Assembly (NCBI RefSeq): GCF_001690275.1
Contig: NZ_LZGW01000017.1
Span: forward strand, 248,001-312,000
Length of the DNA: 64,000 bases
Direction of reading: 5' to 3'
Source of the DNA: Gilliamella sp. WF3-4
GTDB lineage: Bacteria; Pseudomonadota; Gammaproteobacteria; Enterobacterales; Orbaceae
Within the stretch, counting starts at the first letter, position 1. Each line of letters starts with the position of its first letter. This document shows, one piece after another, positions 53,952-63,105 of the stretch. Below the pieces are notes generated by a model. The model did not search any database. It was not told where the DNA came from and saw only the letters and a program-made list of their open reading frames with translations. The translations under genes and the position numbers were made by a program.

Positions 53952-54824
53952 ATGAAAGATAAGAAGTTAATTATTTTATATGTATTAATGTTAGTTGTTG
54001 GGCTAGCATTATTATTTACAAAGTCCTCTCCTCCTCCTGCTGTTGTTGAAAATCCAGTTCAGCAGGCTGTAGTAGAAGAACCTAAAATAGAGCTACCAAA
54101 AACAGAGATGATATCGGTTGCTTTTGCAAAACATGCTATCAATAAGAAAACGATATTAACTAAAGATGATTATTATTTTAAGTCGATAGAGATTGACAAA
54201 GAAAGCATTGAAAAGTCGAAATACATAACCGATTCAGCGGAAATAGATGCTTATGTCGCTAAGAATAATATTGCGAAAGACTCTTTTATTGAACACAGTT
54301 TTATTGCTTCACCTAATTCGCCTGATTACCTACTTTTAGCATTAAAGGAAGGGAATTATATGTTTCCATTTAAATTAGAAAAGATGGATTTTTATTTGAT
54401 GAAAAATTTAAAAAACGGTGACCTTGTTGATCTTTATCTATTTTATTCTGATGAAACAGTGCGTACTCGTAACAACAATGAAGAGGGCAAATTGGTTTCA
54501 CCAAGTAATGATTTTGCTAAAAATCGTATAAAACCAATTATTGTTGGCAAGAAAATCATCTATATCGATTTGGGCAATGAATTAGATCCAAATTTTCAAA
54601 AAAGCGATATAGGACAAATTCAACTAGAGCTTTCTAATCAAGAAATAAAATTACTGAGAACATTAATGACGAACTCTAAAATTATGATATACCCGAGCAT
54701 TTACAAAAAAAATGTCGAAGATGGATTACGTTCATTAAGTGATAAAGAAAGAAAATGGCCACTATCTGATAAAGATATCTTTTTAGAGAAACAGAAACGG
54801 ATTAATTTGCTCAAAGGTAACTAA
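53952..54824 (+). CDS. rcpC: Flp pilus assembly protein RcpC (CpaB)
   Basis: An N-terminal helix (LIILYVLMLVVGLALLF) is followed by a Pro-rich linker and a SAF-like domain (VAFAKHAINKKTILTKDDYYFKSI), then the CpaB core with LKNGDLVDLYLFYSD. CpaB/RcpC is periplasmic and needed for pilin secretion. The length of 290 aa is normal. rcpA starts two bases after the stop. Confidence 0.9.
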   Translation: MKDKKLIILYVLMLVVGLALLFTKSSPPPAVVENPVQQAVVEEPKIELPKTEMISVAFAKHAINKKTILTKDDYYFKSIEIDKESIEKSKYITDSAEIDAYVAKNNIAKDSFIEHSFIASPNSPDYLLLALKEGNYMFPFKLEKMDFYLMKNLKNGDLVDLYLFYSDETVRTRNNNEEGKLVSPSNDFAKNRIKPIIVGKKIIYIDLGNELDPNFQKSDIGQIQLELSNQEIKLLRTLMTNSKIMIYPSIYKKNVEDGLRSLSDKERKWPLSDKDIFLEKQKRINLLKGN

Positions 54825-54826
54825 GA

Positions 54827-56257
54827 ATGCTAATAAAAATTAAATCAATTATACATAAAATTAAGCTTCCCTTTTGCCTATTATTTATGGGGATTTCTCC
54901 ATTAGCTTTTGCTAATATTCATAATTTACAAGTTGGCCAAAGTAAAACAATTGTTTTACCTGATAATGTAGGTACAGTGTTCATTAGTCAAGATACTGTA
55001 GCAAATTATGAGGTCATTGAGGGCAAATCATTAATTATATATGGAAAATCAAATGGTAGGACCAGTTTGATAGTTTATGATGATGCAAACAATATTATTA
55101 TTAATGATACTATTAATGTTGATCCACTTTTGTCTCAAATTACATATAGAATAGCTCAAAACTTCCCCAATAGTAGTGTGACAATAGATCGTTATGATAA
55201 TGGAGATGCTAATGGTCGATTTGTCTATGTACTAAATGGCACGACCCCTGATAGTACAACAAAAAATAAAATTATTACAGTTGTCGGTTCACTTGTCGGG
55301 CAAAATTCTGAGCGAATAAGAGCAGGAGCACCAAGTGATACACCCGTTAAGCCAGATCTTTCATTTCAGGATCGTTATATTTATAGCAACATTATCGATA
55401 ATATTAGAGTAATAGAAGAATATCAGGTTAATGTGAAACTAACCTTTGTTGAGGTCAGTAAAGAATTTACTGATTCATTAGGCATTGAATGGCAAAGTTT
55501 AACTTTGGACAGCATGTTGAAAGGTGATTCTATTATGAATGGTGTGGGAGAGTTCACATTATTAGGACTGAAAAAAGGGTTTGATATCCACAATATCACT
55601 ACAGCAATTCGTGCAATTAAAAATGATCGTTTAGCCAAGGTATTGGCTCAACCTAATTTATCGGTACTATCAGGCGAAAGTGCTTCATTTTTAGTCGGTG
55701 GTGAGATCCCCATTGTAACTAAGAATAAAGATGGCGATGCAAATGTTACCTATAAAGAGTACGGTATTAAATTAAATATTAGTACTAAAGTAAATAACGA
55801 TAAGCGTATTAGGCTATTTATTGATAATGAAGTCAGTTCAGTATCTGGTTCATATGCATTTAATAACTATAATATTCCGACTTTAACAACTCGAAAAACC
55901 AGTTCAACTATTGACTTATCTAATGGTGATAGTTTTGTGATTGCTGGGCTGATTAACGAACAAGACGAAGAACAATTATCTCGACTCCCTTTTATTAGTG
56001 AGATTCCTATTTTAGGTGCAATAGCTCGTAGCGCAACAACGACTCGTGGTAAGATGGAAATGGTTGTATTTGCGACAGTTAACTTAGTGACATCGAATAA
56101 TAGCTTTGATGGAGTAGAGTTACCAATTTTGGATCGCACTGATGTGATTAATGGTTTCTTCAATATAAAAAGTAACATCGATAAACAAAGACGTAAAACT
56201 GTACCAGTTTCTAATGTAAGTGAAAAATTTATTAATGATATGGGCTTTATTGAATAA
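54827..56257 (+). CDS. rcpA: Tad outer-membrane secretin RcpA (CpaC)
   Basis: It has a signal peptide ending near PLAFA. An N-terminal pilus-formation domain (VGQSKTIVLPDNVGTVFIS, YGKSNGRTSLIVYD) is followed by a BON-like part. The secretin domain runs from about 190 to 430, with VNVKLTFVEVSKEFTDSLGIEW, LAQPNLSVLSGESASFLVGGEIPI, TRKTSSTIDLSNGDSFVIAGL and the C-terminal FISEIPILGAIARS. It forms the outer-membrane channel for the pilus. No rcpB gene is visible in the locus. Confidence 0.95.
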   Translation: MLIKIKSIIHKIKLPFCLLFMGISPLAFANIHNLQVGQSKTIVLPDNVGTVFISQDTVANYEVIEGKSLIIYGKSNGRTSLIVYDDANNIIINDTINVDPLLSQITYRIAQNFPNSSVTIDRYDNGDANGRFVYVLNGTTPDSTTKNKIITVVGSLVGQNSERIRAGAPSDTPVKPDLSFQDRYIYSNIIDNIRVIEEYQVNVKLTFVEVSKEFTDSLGIEWQSLTLDSMLKGDSIMNGVGEFTLLGLKKGFDIHNITTAIRAIKNDRLAKVLAQPNLSVLSGESASFLVGGEIPIVTKNKDGDANVTYKEYGIKLNISTKVNNDKRIRLFIDNEVSSVSGSYAFNNYNIPTLTTRKTSSTIDLSNGDSFVIAGLINEQDEEQLSRLPFISEIPILGAIARSATTTRGKMEMVVFATVNLVTSNNSFDGVELPILDRTDVINGFFNIKSNIDKQRRKTVPVSNVSEKFINDMGFIE

Positions 56258-56274
56258 AGGTTATTGGAATTCTT

Positions 56275-57441
56275 ATGCAATTATTTGGTAATAAAAAAGA
56301 TTCAAATGGATCGAACGACTCTTCGCAAGAATTTGTTGCTGGACGTATATCTGGTTTTCAAGTCGCAATTTTAAGTAAAAGAAGTGAATTGATTGAGAAG
56401 ATTCGTTCTGTATTATTTCTTTATAATGTATTAGGTATGGAGGTTATTCCATTAGAATTATCTGAGTTGAAAGAAGATCCTTGTTGGAGTAGGTATGATA
56501 TAGTTATTTTAGATATTAAAGATGAAGACGATGCAGAACTATTATCAGAAAATATCAACCGCTGTATACCTATTCAAGCATCAACAATACTTATAGGCAG
56601 TTATGATTCAATCCAATTTTCTGAATTTTTGTTAAAAAAAGGAATCCATTTCTTATTAGAAAGTAGCCAATTGGAGAAGATCACCGCTATTTTAAATTTA
56701 AGAAGCGTAACCCCGCCAGGTTCAAGTAAAAGAGTGGGTAGCATTGTTACATTTCTAGGTTGTAAAGGTGGAATTGGTACATCGTCATTAGTCGTTCATA
56801 CAATAAAAAATATTAGTAAATTAACTAATTATCCTTTACTTTATATTCAAGGAGCAACAACAAGCCCTAATGTTGATTTTTTATTTGAAATGCCAATACC
56901 TCAAGATGGCTCATTGGCTAATATTGAGAGTGGTTTACAAGTAAAAGTAGAAAATAGTGCTAGTGCTTGGAAATATGATGAACTTAATTCTGGACAATTT
57001 AATATTACATTTATTGATCAAAATATGGGATTATCATCTTCATTTAAGCACCTTGATGATATTATTACTATTTCTAATATTATATTTATTGTAATAAATC
57101 GAGATCCTTATTCAATTAAAGTTGCTAAAAAGATATTAGAGGAAATTTCACGTGGTACTGCTCAAAAAACAGAATTTTTAAATAAACGTTTTTTGGTTTG
57201 TTTAAATGATAACACTGTTTATGATAAAAAAAATGCTTTACGTGATGACGATATTGAAGAGTTTTTAGAACGCAGTATCGACTTTAAGCGTAAATATATA
57301 TCAAAGATAAGTAACTTTAAAAAGGCTGCCAATAGTAGTGAAATAAAAGAGATATCTTCAGCTATTATTGGAAATAAAAAGGCTCAAAAAGATAAATCAA
57401 GAAAGTCTTTTTCAATATTAAAAAGAAAGACTAATTCTTAA
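56275..57441 (+). CDS. tadZ: Tad localisation ATPase TadZ (CpaE)
   Basis: An N-terminal receiver-like domain (about 25-150) lacks the acidic phosphorylation pocket. A ParA/MinD-type domain follows with deviant Walker A GCKGGIGTS (162-170). TadZ/CpaE proteins localise the pilus machine to the pole. Residues normally in later ATP motifs are weakly kept, as in many TadZ. The basic Lys-rich tail (KKAQKDKSRKSFSILKRK) could contact membrane or DNA. It lies between rcpA and tadE in the same transcript. Confidence 0.88.
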   Translation: MQLFGNKKDSNGSNDSSQEFVAGRISGFQVAILSKRSELIEKIRSVLFLYNVLGMEVIPLELSELKEDPCWSRYDIVILDIKDEDDAELLSENINRCIPIQASTILIGSYDSIQFSEFLLKKGIHFLLESSQLEKITAILNLRSVTPPGSSKRVGSIVTFLGCKGGIGTSSLVVHTIKNISKLTNYPLLYIQGATTSPNVDFLFEMPIPQDGSLANIESGLQVKVENSASAWKYDELNSGQFNITFIDQNMGLSSSFKHLDDIITISNIIFIVINRDPYSIKVAKKILEEISRGTAQKTEFLNKRFLVCLNDNTVYDKKNALRDDDIEEFLERSIDFKRKYISKISNFKKAANSSEIKEISSAIIGNKKAQKDKSRKSFSILKRKTNS

Positions 57442-57463
57442 TATAGGATTGGCAGAGAAAATT

Positions 57464-57934
57464 ATGTTGAAATGTTGGAGATTATTTTTTGGTCAAAAGA
57501 AAGCGAGTATTTCGATTGAATTGGCAATTGTTTTTCCTTTTTTAATCGTTCTATTTGCATTTATGCTGGAGTTAAGCAGAATTATGATTATTGGTTCTGC
57601 TTTGGATTTAATATCTACCGAAATACCAAGAGAAGTAGCAATTTCTAAAAATATAAATTATTCCCAAAAAATGAATGATCTAATTACCTCTCAAGTTCCA
57701 TTGTGGCCTTATATAACTAATCCGAATGATTTTCATATAACATTAACATTTTGTAATACAATACAAGATTTAATAACTAATTCTTGTCAAAGCACGCTTA
57801 GTAATGATAGTCATTTAATATCATTTAATTTACAATACGATTATCGAGCTATGTTTTCCGACATGTTTTCAAGTATTTTGGACTCTTCTTTAACAAAAAA
57901 GACTGTTGTTTATCGTGAGTTTTATGAAAATTAA
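57464..57934 (+). CDS. tadE: Tad pseudopilin TadE
   Basis: This is a pseudopilin with a short basic leader and the TadE-like segment ASISIELAIVFPFLIVLFAFMLEL. The ATG at 57464 (156 aa) is preferred to the TTG at 57449, because the shorter leader MLKCWRLFFGQKKA fits prepilin leaders. The cleavage residue would be Ala (KKA-SISIEL). The mature domain has two cysteines (TFCNTI, NSCQST). It is thought to form part of the pilus base with TadF. Confidence 0.88.
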   Translation: MLKCWRLFFGQKKASISIELAIVFPFLIVLFAFMLELSRIMIIGSALDLISTEIPREVAISKNINYSQKMNDLITSQVPLWPYITNPNDFHITLTFCNTIQDLITNSCQSTLSNDSHLISFNLQYDYRAMFSDMFSSILDSSLTKKTVVYREFYEN

Positions 57935-57949
57935 AGGAATAAACTAGCA

Positions 57950-58711
57950 ATGAAATATTTGAATAATTTTTTTCGCAATAAAAATGGTGTTGTCTCAATT
58001 GAGTTTGCGGCATGTTTCTGTTTATTTTCGCTATTTGTGTTTATTATTTATGATGTATATAGCACTATCATGCTACAAAATAAACTTGAACGAGCAAATT
58101 ATACAGTAGCATCGATTTTTCGTGAAAGATCAGCTGTTTATCCGATAATGGGTAATGCAAATGGTTCTAATAATTATTTAACATGCATTAGGGATCTTAA
58201 ATCTTGCTACAAGTCTCATGAGTTATTTGATGATAACCAAGTGCAAGAATTGCGTCAATTAGCTAGTTCATTATTAGATCGTGACGTTGCGATAAGAGTC
58301 GATGCTTTATTTATTTTACAAGATCCTAGGCATCCGCAAGACTTTAGCCGAGCTAAATTAGCCACCCTAAGTTCAGAATCGTGTTCTGCAGGAGCTTGTA
58401 ATAGCGCTATTAGCTATTTTAATTCACTACCTAACATAATTGAAAGACCAAGAACCAATAATTATTTAAAACTTATACCCTATGTTCGAAGGACAATTGA
58501 TCCTTCGACGGGATTAGCTGGACGTTGGATTCCATTATATCGAATTAGCATTTGCATTGTTAATGAAGAGAGTCTTTATTTGAAATGGATGAATTCTAAT
58601 AGAGAGACAACGGACACTTTCCCGAATTTGTGTAGTAATATTGCTCTATTATCTCGTTGCAATAACATCGCGGAAAATAATGGTTCGGCTTGCCCTATTT
58701 ATCATCGCTAA
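57950..58711 (+). CDS. tadF: Tad pseudopilin TadF
   Basis: This is a pseudopilin-like protein with prepilin site NKNG-VVSIEF (Gly at -1, Glu5), then a hydrophobic helix. A 220-residue periplasmic domain with several cysteines follows (LTCIRDLKSCY, SESCSAGAC, NLCSN, SRCNN, GSACP), which implies disulfides. The length of 253 aa fits TadF. It directly follows tadE. Confidence 0.88.
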   Translation: MKYLNNFFRNKNGVVSIEFAACFCLFSLFVFIIYDVYSTIMLQNKLERANYTVASIFRERSAVYPIMGNANGSNNYLTCIRDLKSCYKSHELFDDNQVQELRQLASSLLDRDVAIRVDALFILQDPRHPQDFSRAKLATLSSESCSAGACNSAISYFNSLPNIIERPRTNNYLKLIPYVRRTIDPSTGLAGRWIPLYRISICIVNEESLYLKWMNSNRETTDTFPNLCSNIALLSRCNNIAENNGSACPIYHR

Positions 58712-58745
58712 TCAAATACTCTTTTTAAAAGTATGAGAGGATTAT

Positions 58746-60722
58746 ATGAGTAATAACAAATTAAAACGGAACAATTATAAAAAGAAAAATTTTTTTAAGT
58801 GTACTGCCGGAAACGTTATTATAAGTTTTGCAATTATGCTCCCCGCTATGTTCACTTGCATGTTGGTCTCAATTGATCATACCGAAACTATGCGTAATCG
58901 GGCTAGATTATCGGAAGCAGCTAATGAGGCTTCGTTAGCCGTTATTGCAATAAATAATAAAAATATTGATGATGCATCACTTGAACAAAACCAGCAAATA
59001 GCGTTGAATTATATTAATTATTTTGTTAATCAAAAAATTAGTAGTGATAAATTAGATGGCGCCAATATAGAAATAGAATATAAAGCAGATAAAAAAGAAT
59101 ATGATATTGCCTATAAACAAATGTTTAATTCTTTAATTACTCGTAACGACTACACTAGCAATAAGAAAAGTGAAGTGATTTCTGTAAGTAATAAAAAGGA
59201 AAGCTATGGCAATACTCAAAAATATGATGTTGGTGATTCAGTTGCTATTGCGTTTATTAGTGATTTTTCAGGTTCAGCAACATGTGAGTACAGCGATACA
59301 CAATGTAATGATTATACTTCAGTTGTTAGAAATAGTGATACACGGCGCCTTAATTATATGAGAAAGGCAATAGGAGATGCTATTAGCAGATTTGAAGAGT
59401 ACCCCATATATAATTTTGCTTTAGTTCCTTATGATATTGGAGTTCCTGTTTTAACAGACGTTAACAATCCAGCTGGTGGCGTAGGTTATGCATGTTCGGT
59501 TATGTACAAAATGCAGACACCTTACGATTCAGTTGACTATAATTTCTGGGCAAATAAAAATATCGCATATCCAAAATGGAGGAAGTTGAAAGAAATTAAT
59601 TTAATTGATGATTATTTAACCTATAACTATTTCGATAGATTTAACAAAAATACAGTATATTACTATCTGGATTATTATTATTATCTTTATTATTCAAAAA
59701 TCATCGGTCCTGCATTAGGTGCTCATAGTGATAGTGATTTAGTAGATAAAAACCTTTGTGAATATAGGCATAATATTGAACAGGTTAATATGGGATCTTC
59801 TCGATATGCTTGCAATAAGAAAGCCCCTGAGGACTACCCATTATCCCTTAGAAACAGAAGAAAAGTTGAGAGACAATATGCTAAAATAGTTCAATTATAC
59901 GATTATATGTTTTCTGGTGATTATGATGATGTGCATGGCTCGTTTGCTAACACTAAAACAGTTGATGTCGGTGGAACTATCGAATCATTATTTACTAGAA
60001 TGAATCAGAATATAATAACGTTTAACCGTATTATATCGCCTACCATGACTAATTTTTCTCCATTTCAAGGAATGTGTCAATCACCTTTATACAGTAATGG
60101 TGTCATGAGTAAAAGCATGATTAATATGTCGGATTCAGAAAGGTTTGCTGAAGCAGCAAACCATATTAGAAATTTTAAAGCATTACCTCATTTAGTCCCA
60201 TTAAGTGATGATGGTGAAGATCATAAAGCTCACAATAAAGAGCTTCGAGAATTTATTAGTGATAATAATGTAACTTGGCAGCCTGGTGGTGGAACGGATA
60301 CTATGACTGCTTTATTGAGAACTGTGCCTGTGATGGTTAAAGAAAGTTCTAATAATAAAATTATGATCATTATTACTGATGGTAAAGATGACAAAGGCGC
60401 AGATAAACTTAGAGATGATTTTTTAGATGGTAATGTTTGCCAGAGTATAACAGAAGGTTTAACATCTAAGGAAAACTATAATAAAGGTTATATTAAAAAG
60501 CCTGCTAATGCAGCCGCTATTTATTATATAAAATTAGATCCTAACGCTAGTAACTTGACAACTGATGCAGAATATGAAGCTATGTATGGCAAGTGGTTTA
60601 CTGAATGTATGAAAAATAATAAGGATTATCTGTTTGAGGCTCAGGATTACCAGTCATTATTTGATGCAATAAATAGAATTATTGAGGTAGAGACAGGTAA
60701 CTTTATTAATAAAAGTGAGTAA
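58746..60722 (+). CDS. tadG: Tad-associated vWA protein TadG
   Basis: An N-terminal membrane helix of TadE/TadG type (NVIISFAIMLPAMFTCMLVS) and a helical stalk are followed by a vWA domain with intact MIDAS: DFSGS at Asp173-Ser177 and TDG at 544-546. Between them lies a long insertion rich in Tyr and Asp (about 240-380). TadG proteins are thought to anchor or tip the Flp pilus. An intact metal site suggests ligand binding, like other adhesive vWA domains. The length of 658 aa is large for the family. Confidence 0.88.
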   Translation: MSNNKLKRNNYKKKNFFKCTAGNVIISFAIMLPAMFTCMLVSIDHTETMRNRARLSEAANEASLAVIAINNKNIDDASLEQNQQIALNYINYFVNQKISSDKLDGANIEIEYKADKKEYDIAYKQMFNSLITRNDYTSNKKSEVISVSNKKESYGNTQKYDVGDSVAIAFISDFSGSATCEYSDTQCNDYTSVVRNSDTRRLNYMRKAIGDAISRFEEYPIYNFALVPYDIGVPVLTDVNNPAGGVGYACSVMYKMQTPYDSVDYNFWANKNIAYPKWRKLKEINLIDDYLTYNYFDRFNKNTVYYYLDYYYYLYYSKIIGPALGAHSDSDLVDKNLCEYRHNIEQVNMGSSRYACNKKAPEDYPLSLRNRRKVERQYAKIVQLYDYMFSGDYDDVHGSFANTKTVDVGGTIESLFTRMNQNIITFNRIISPTMTNFSPFQGMCQSPLYSNGVMSKSMINMSDSERFAEAANHIRNFKALPHLVPLSDDGEDHKAHNKELREFISDNNVTWQPGGGTDTMTALLRTVPVMVKESSNNKIMIIITDGKDDKGADKLRDDFLDGNVCQSITEGLTSKENYNKGYIKKPANAAAIYYIKLDPNASNLTTDAEYEAMYGKWFTECMKNNKDYLFEAQDYQSLFDAINRIIEVETGNFINKSE

Positions 60723-60753
60723 GCAAAATAATGATGAATAGGAGTTGCCAAAA

Positions 60754-62205
60754 ATGAGAATTACAAAAATCATTATGTTATTTATGACCTGCATATGTTT
60801 CCCATTGTTAGCGGATAATGGACAATCAGGAGATAAACGTACAGATGCATTAGTTTTTGTGAATACGTCAGAAGCAGATCCAATTGCAAAAACTGGTTTA
60901 AGGAAAACGGGTCTAACTATAGAAAATGGCGATCTTTGGATTTGGGGCTACAGATATACAGGACAACAAGGTAATGGGGTTACTCATGTTCGTCGTGACC
61001 GCCCGCCTGCTAGGGTTCATACTTTTGTTCGAGCTGGACTATCTATTACTCAAGTGGCTGCGGGTAAATATCATATTATTGCTCTTGATGATCGTGGTGA
61101 TGTTTGGGGGTGGGGTAGAAACTTATACCAAGAAGCTACAGGCGGTCAACAAAAGGAAGGGCGGAGAGATGACACATATGTCAATCAACCTGTTCCTGTT
61201 TTGAAGGATCAAGATGTTATTGAAATTGCATGTGGGAGATATAATTCTCTCGCTTTGACAAGAAGTGGGGATGTATATTCTTGGGGAAGGAATCCTCATG
61301 GTCAAGCGGGAACGGGTACTCGTTCTTCTAAAGTTACACTTACAAAAATTACTGGATTTGATGGTAAAAAGATAGTAAAAATTGGCGCTGGCTATGATAG
61401 TGGTTATGCCATTAGTGAAGACGGGGAGGTATTTGCTTGGGGAGACGGAGATCGAGGTGCTTTTGGTGAAAGACTGACAGGTAGAGAGAGATTTCAAGCT
61501 AAACCTAAAGTTATTACACAGAACCTGAGAGCGATATCTCGTTTTTCTAGTGGTAAACAGATTTTGTCTATTGGTGGTGGAAGTGCTTATACTATGATTT
61601 TACTTGATAATGGTAGAGTTTATGGCATGGGAAAATCTAGCCGCTTAGGTATTCAAGGTCCATATGAAGAAGATGAAGTAACAGCCGAAGAGAATGATGA
61701 AGGAGACAGTGATGATTTGGATGAAAATAATGATGAAATAGAAGATGACCGCACTGACTATAATCACGAGTTAACACCAGAAGAGTTAGATGAGGAAAAT
61801 GAAAGAAGAGCAGTTAGAGGCTCTACACATCCTGTCCCAACGTTGGTTACAGAACATGTTCGCTCACTTTTTTGCCGTTTTCGTGGTTGTGTTGCTATCA
61901 CTAATGATAATAAATTAGTGACATGGGGACATAAACTCGGACTTTATAAAAATATATTGTATGGAGCAAATCCGGTAATTAGAGATAATATTCATGGTCC
62001 TTTGACCAAAATAGATGTTGGTCATCAACACTTTTTTTATTGGAATGAAAAAGGACAAGCATTTGGTGTTGGATACGGTTCGGGTAAAAAATTTAGTCCT
62101 CGTAGTAATAGAAGACAAGATTGGCCAGGATTGGAAATGGAATTTCTTACTGATGAGATGAAAAGAGTTTATGGTAATGATTATATTCCAGGGCAAGTGC
62201 AGTAA
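60754..62205 (+). CDS. Secreted RCC1-repeat beta-propeller protein in Tad operon
   Basis: It has a signal peptide of about 20 residues (cleavage near LLA-DNG). The 483-residue protein has about seven RCC1 repeats, for example ITQVAAGKYHIIALDDRGDV, EIACGRYNSLALTRSGDVYS, KIGAGYDSGYAISEDGEVFA and LSIGGGSAYTMILLDNGRVY, each with G-x-x-x-x-x-A-L-x-x-x-G-x-x-x-x-W-G. This predicts a full seven-bladed propeller. A very acidic insertion (about residues 315-360) splits blades 5 and 6. I chose ATG 60754 with GGAG 9 bases upstream over the TTG at 60745. It lies between tadG and tadV, so it is part of the pilus unit. RCC1 propellers bind proteins, often GTPases in eukaryotes. The role here is unknown, possibly adhesion or host contact. 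Confidence 0.85.
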   Translation: MRITKIIMLFMTCICFPLLADNGQSGDKRTDALVFVNTSEADPIAKTGLRKTGLTIENGDLWIWGYRYTGQQGNGVTHVRRDRPPARVHTFVRAGLSITQVAAGKYHIIALDDRGDVWGWGRNLYQEATGGQQKEGRRDDTYVNQPVPVLKDQDVIEIACGRYNSLALTRSGDVYSWGRNPHGQAGTGTRSSKVTLTKITGFDGKKIVKIGAGYDSGYAISEDGEVFAWGDGDRGAFGERLTGRERFQAKPKVITQNLRAISRFSSGKQILSIGGGSAYTMILLDNGRVYGMGKSSRLGIQGPYEEDEVTAEENDEGDSDDLDENNDEIEDDRTDYNHELTPEELDEENERRAVRGSTHPVPTLVTEHVRSLFCRFRGCVAITNDNKLVTWGHKLGLYKNILYGANPVIRDNIHGPLTKIDVGHQHFFYWNEKGQAFGVGYGSGKKFSPRSNRRQDWPGLEMEFLTDEMKRVYGNDYIPGQVQ

Positions 62206-62207
62206 TA

Positions 62208-62663
62208 ATGATGAATCAACTATTAATTAATGATGTTATTATTTTAACAATTTGGGGATGTTTATTAGTTGCGTGTTATACTGATTTAACACGCAGAATA
62301 ATATCAAATTATATTGTTTGTATAATATTCATCCTCGCTATTTTGAATTTTATTTTTGGTGCAGGTCAACTAAATTATAAAGCATCAGGAATATTTTTGA
62401 TTTGTGGTCTATTTATGTTTTATTGCCGATTAGTTGGAGCAGGAGATATAAAATTAATTACAGCACTCTTGATATCTATTCCACCGAATGATGTTTGGGG
62501 GTTTTTAGTGCTAATTACATTACTTGGGCTGCCGATTGCAATTATAGCAATAATATATAAATATATTAAAAAACCAAAAGCAGGAGTCACATTACCTTAT
62601 GGTCTAGCAATTAGCGGAAGTTATTTTTTAACGTCAATTACACTATTTAAAACAGTATTCTAA
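62208..62663 (+). CDS. tadV: Tad prepilin peptidase TadV (CpaA)
   Basis: This is an A24-type aspartic prepilin peptidase lacking the N-methylation domain, as usual for TadV. Catalytic aspartates are Asp26 (CYTDLTRRIISN) and Asp80 in the GxGD motif LVGAGDIKL. Five to six hydrophobic helices fill the 151 residues. It cleaves Flp and the pseudopilins. It starts two bases after the RCC1 gene and closes the operon. In many Tad loci tadV is next to flp instead. Confidence 0.94.
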   Translation: MMNQLLINDVIILTIWGCLLVACYTDLTRRIISNYIVCIIFILAILNFIFGAGQLNYKASGIFLICGLFMFYCRLVGAGDIKLITALLISIPPNDVWGFLVLITLLGLPIAIIAIIYKYIKKPKAGVTLPYGLAISGSYFLTSITLFKTVF

Positions 62664-62680
62664 TAATTACTTATTGTTCT

Positions 62681-62690
62681 CCCCCCCCCC
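62681..62690 (+). repeat. Homopolymer of ten C downstream of tadV
   Basis: Ten consecutive C residues lie in otherwise AT-rich DNA 17 bases after tadV. A G6 run follows about 30 bases later and could pair with it as a long-loop hairpin, possibly a terminator. The region 62664-62770 has no gene. Confidence 0.7.
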
Positions 62691-62844
62691 GAATAATTAC
62701 ACTTTGATGGATAGCTTTTTTGGGGGGCATTATTTAGCTCTGTATATTCTTTACGCTAAAATTAAGCTCTTGTAACTACTTCCCCCTAAAATAGTACAGC
62801 AAAAAAGTAGAAAATTCTCTATGATAAAAGAAAAGGGGGATTTA

Positions 62845-63105
62845 ATGATGAAAAAAATGACTGAACATCAAATCGTAGCTATTTTAAAAGAAGCTGAAAC
62901 GGGTATTCTCGTTAAAGAGCTGTGCCGTAAATATGGCATGGGTAATTCAACTTTCTATAAATGGCGAGAAAAATACGGCGGAATGGAAACGTCGGATATC
63001 AAACGCTTAAAGGAGCTTGAGGCTGAAAACCGTAAGCTTAAGCAGATGTTTGCCGAACTGAGCTTAAAATCCCAGCTTCAGGAAGAAATTATCAAAAAGC
63101 TTTAG
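62845..63105 (+). CDS. IS3-family transposase OrfA
   Basis: This 86-residue helix-turn-helix protein (IVAILKEAETGILVKELCRKYGMGNSTFYKWREKYGG) has a leucine-zipper-like end (LKELEAENRKLKQMFAEL). The ATG at 62845 has AAGGGGGA 7 bases upstream. The frame's earlier ATG at 62821 lies next to the inverted repeat. The stop overlaps the orfB frame by one base. AAAAAG at 63094-63099 is a likely -1 slippery site for the OrfAB fusion. Confidence 0.9.
   Translation: MMKKMTEHQIVAILKEAETGILVKELCRKYGMGNSTFYKWREKYGGMETSDIKRLKELEAENRKLKQMFAELSLKSQLQEEIIKKL

Noticed and set aside
55867-56280. 137-aa minus-strand frame opposite the secretin gene end
   Set aside because: Shadow of the rcpA reading frame; no promoter or ribosome site and no recognisable fold.
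61123-61497. 124-aa minus-strand frame inside the RCC1 gene
   Set aside because: Repeat-rich coding DNA often leaves open antisense frames; nothing else supports it.
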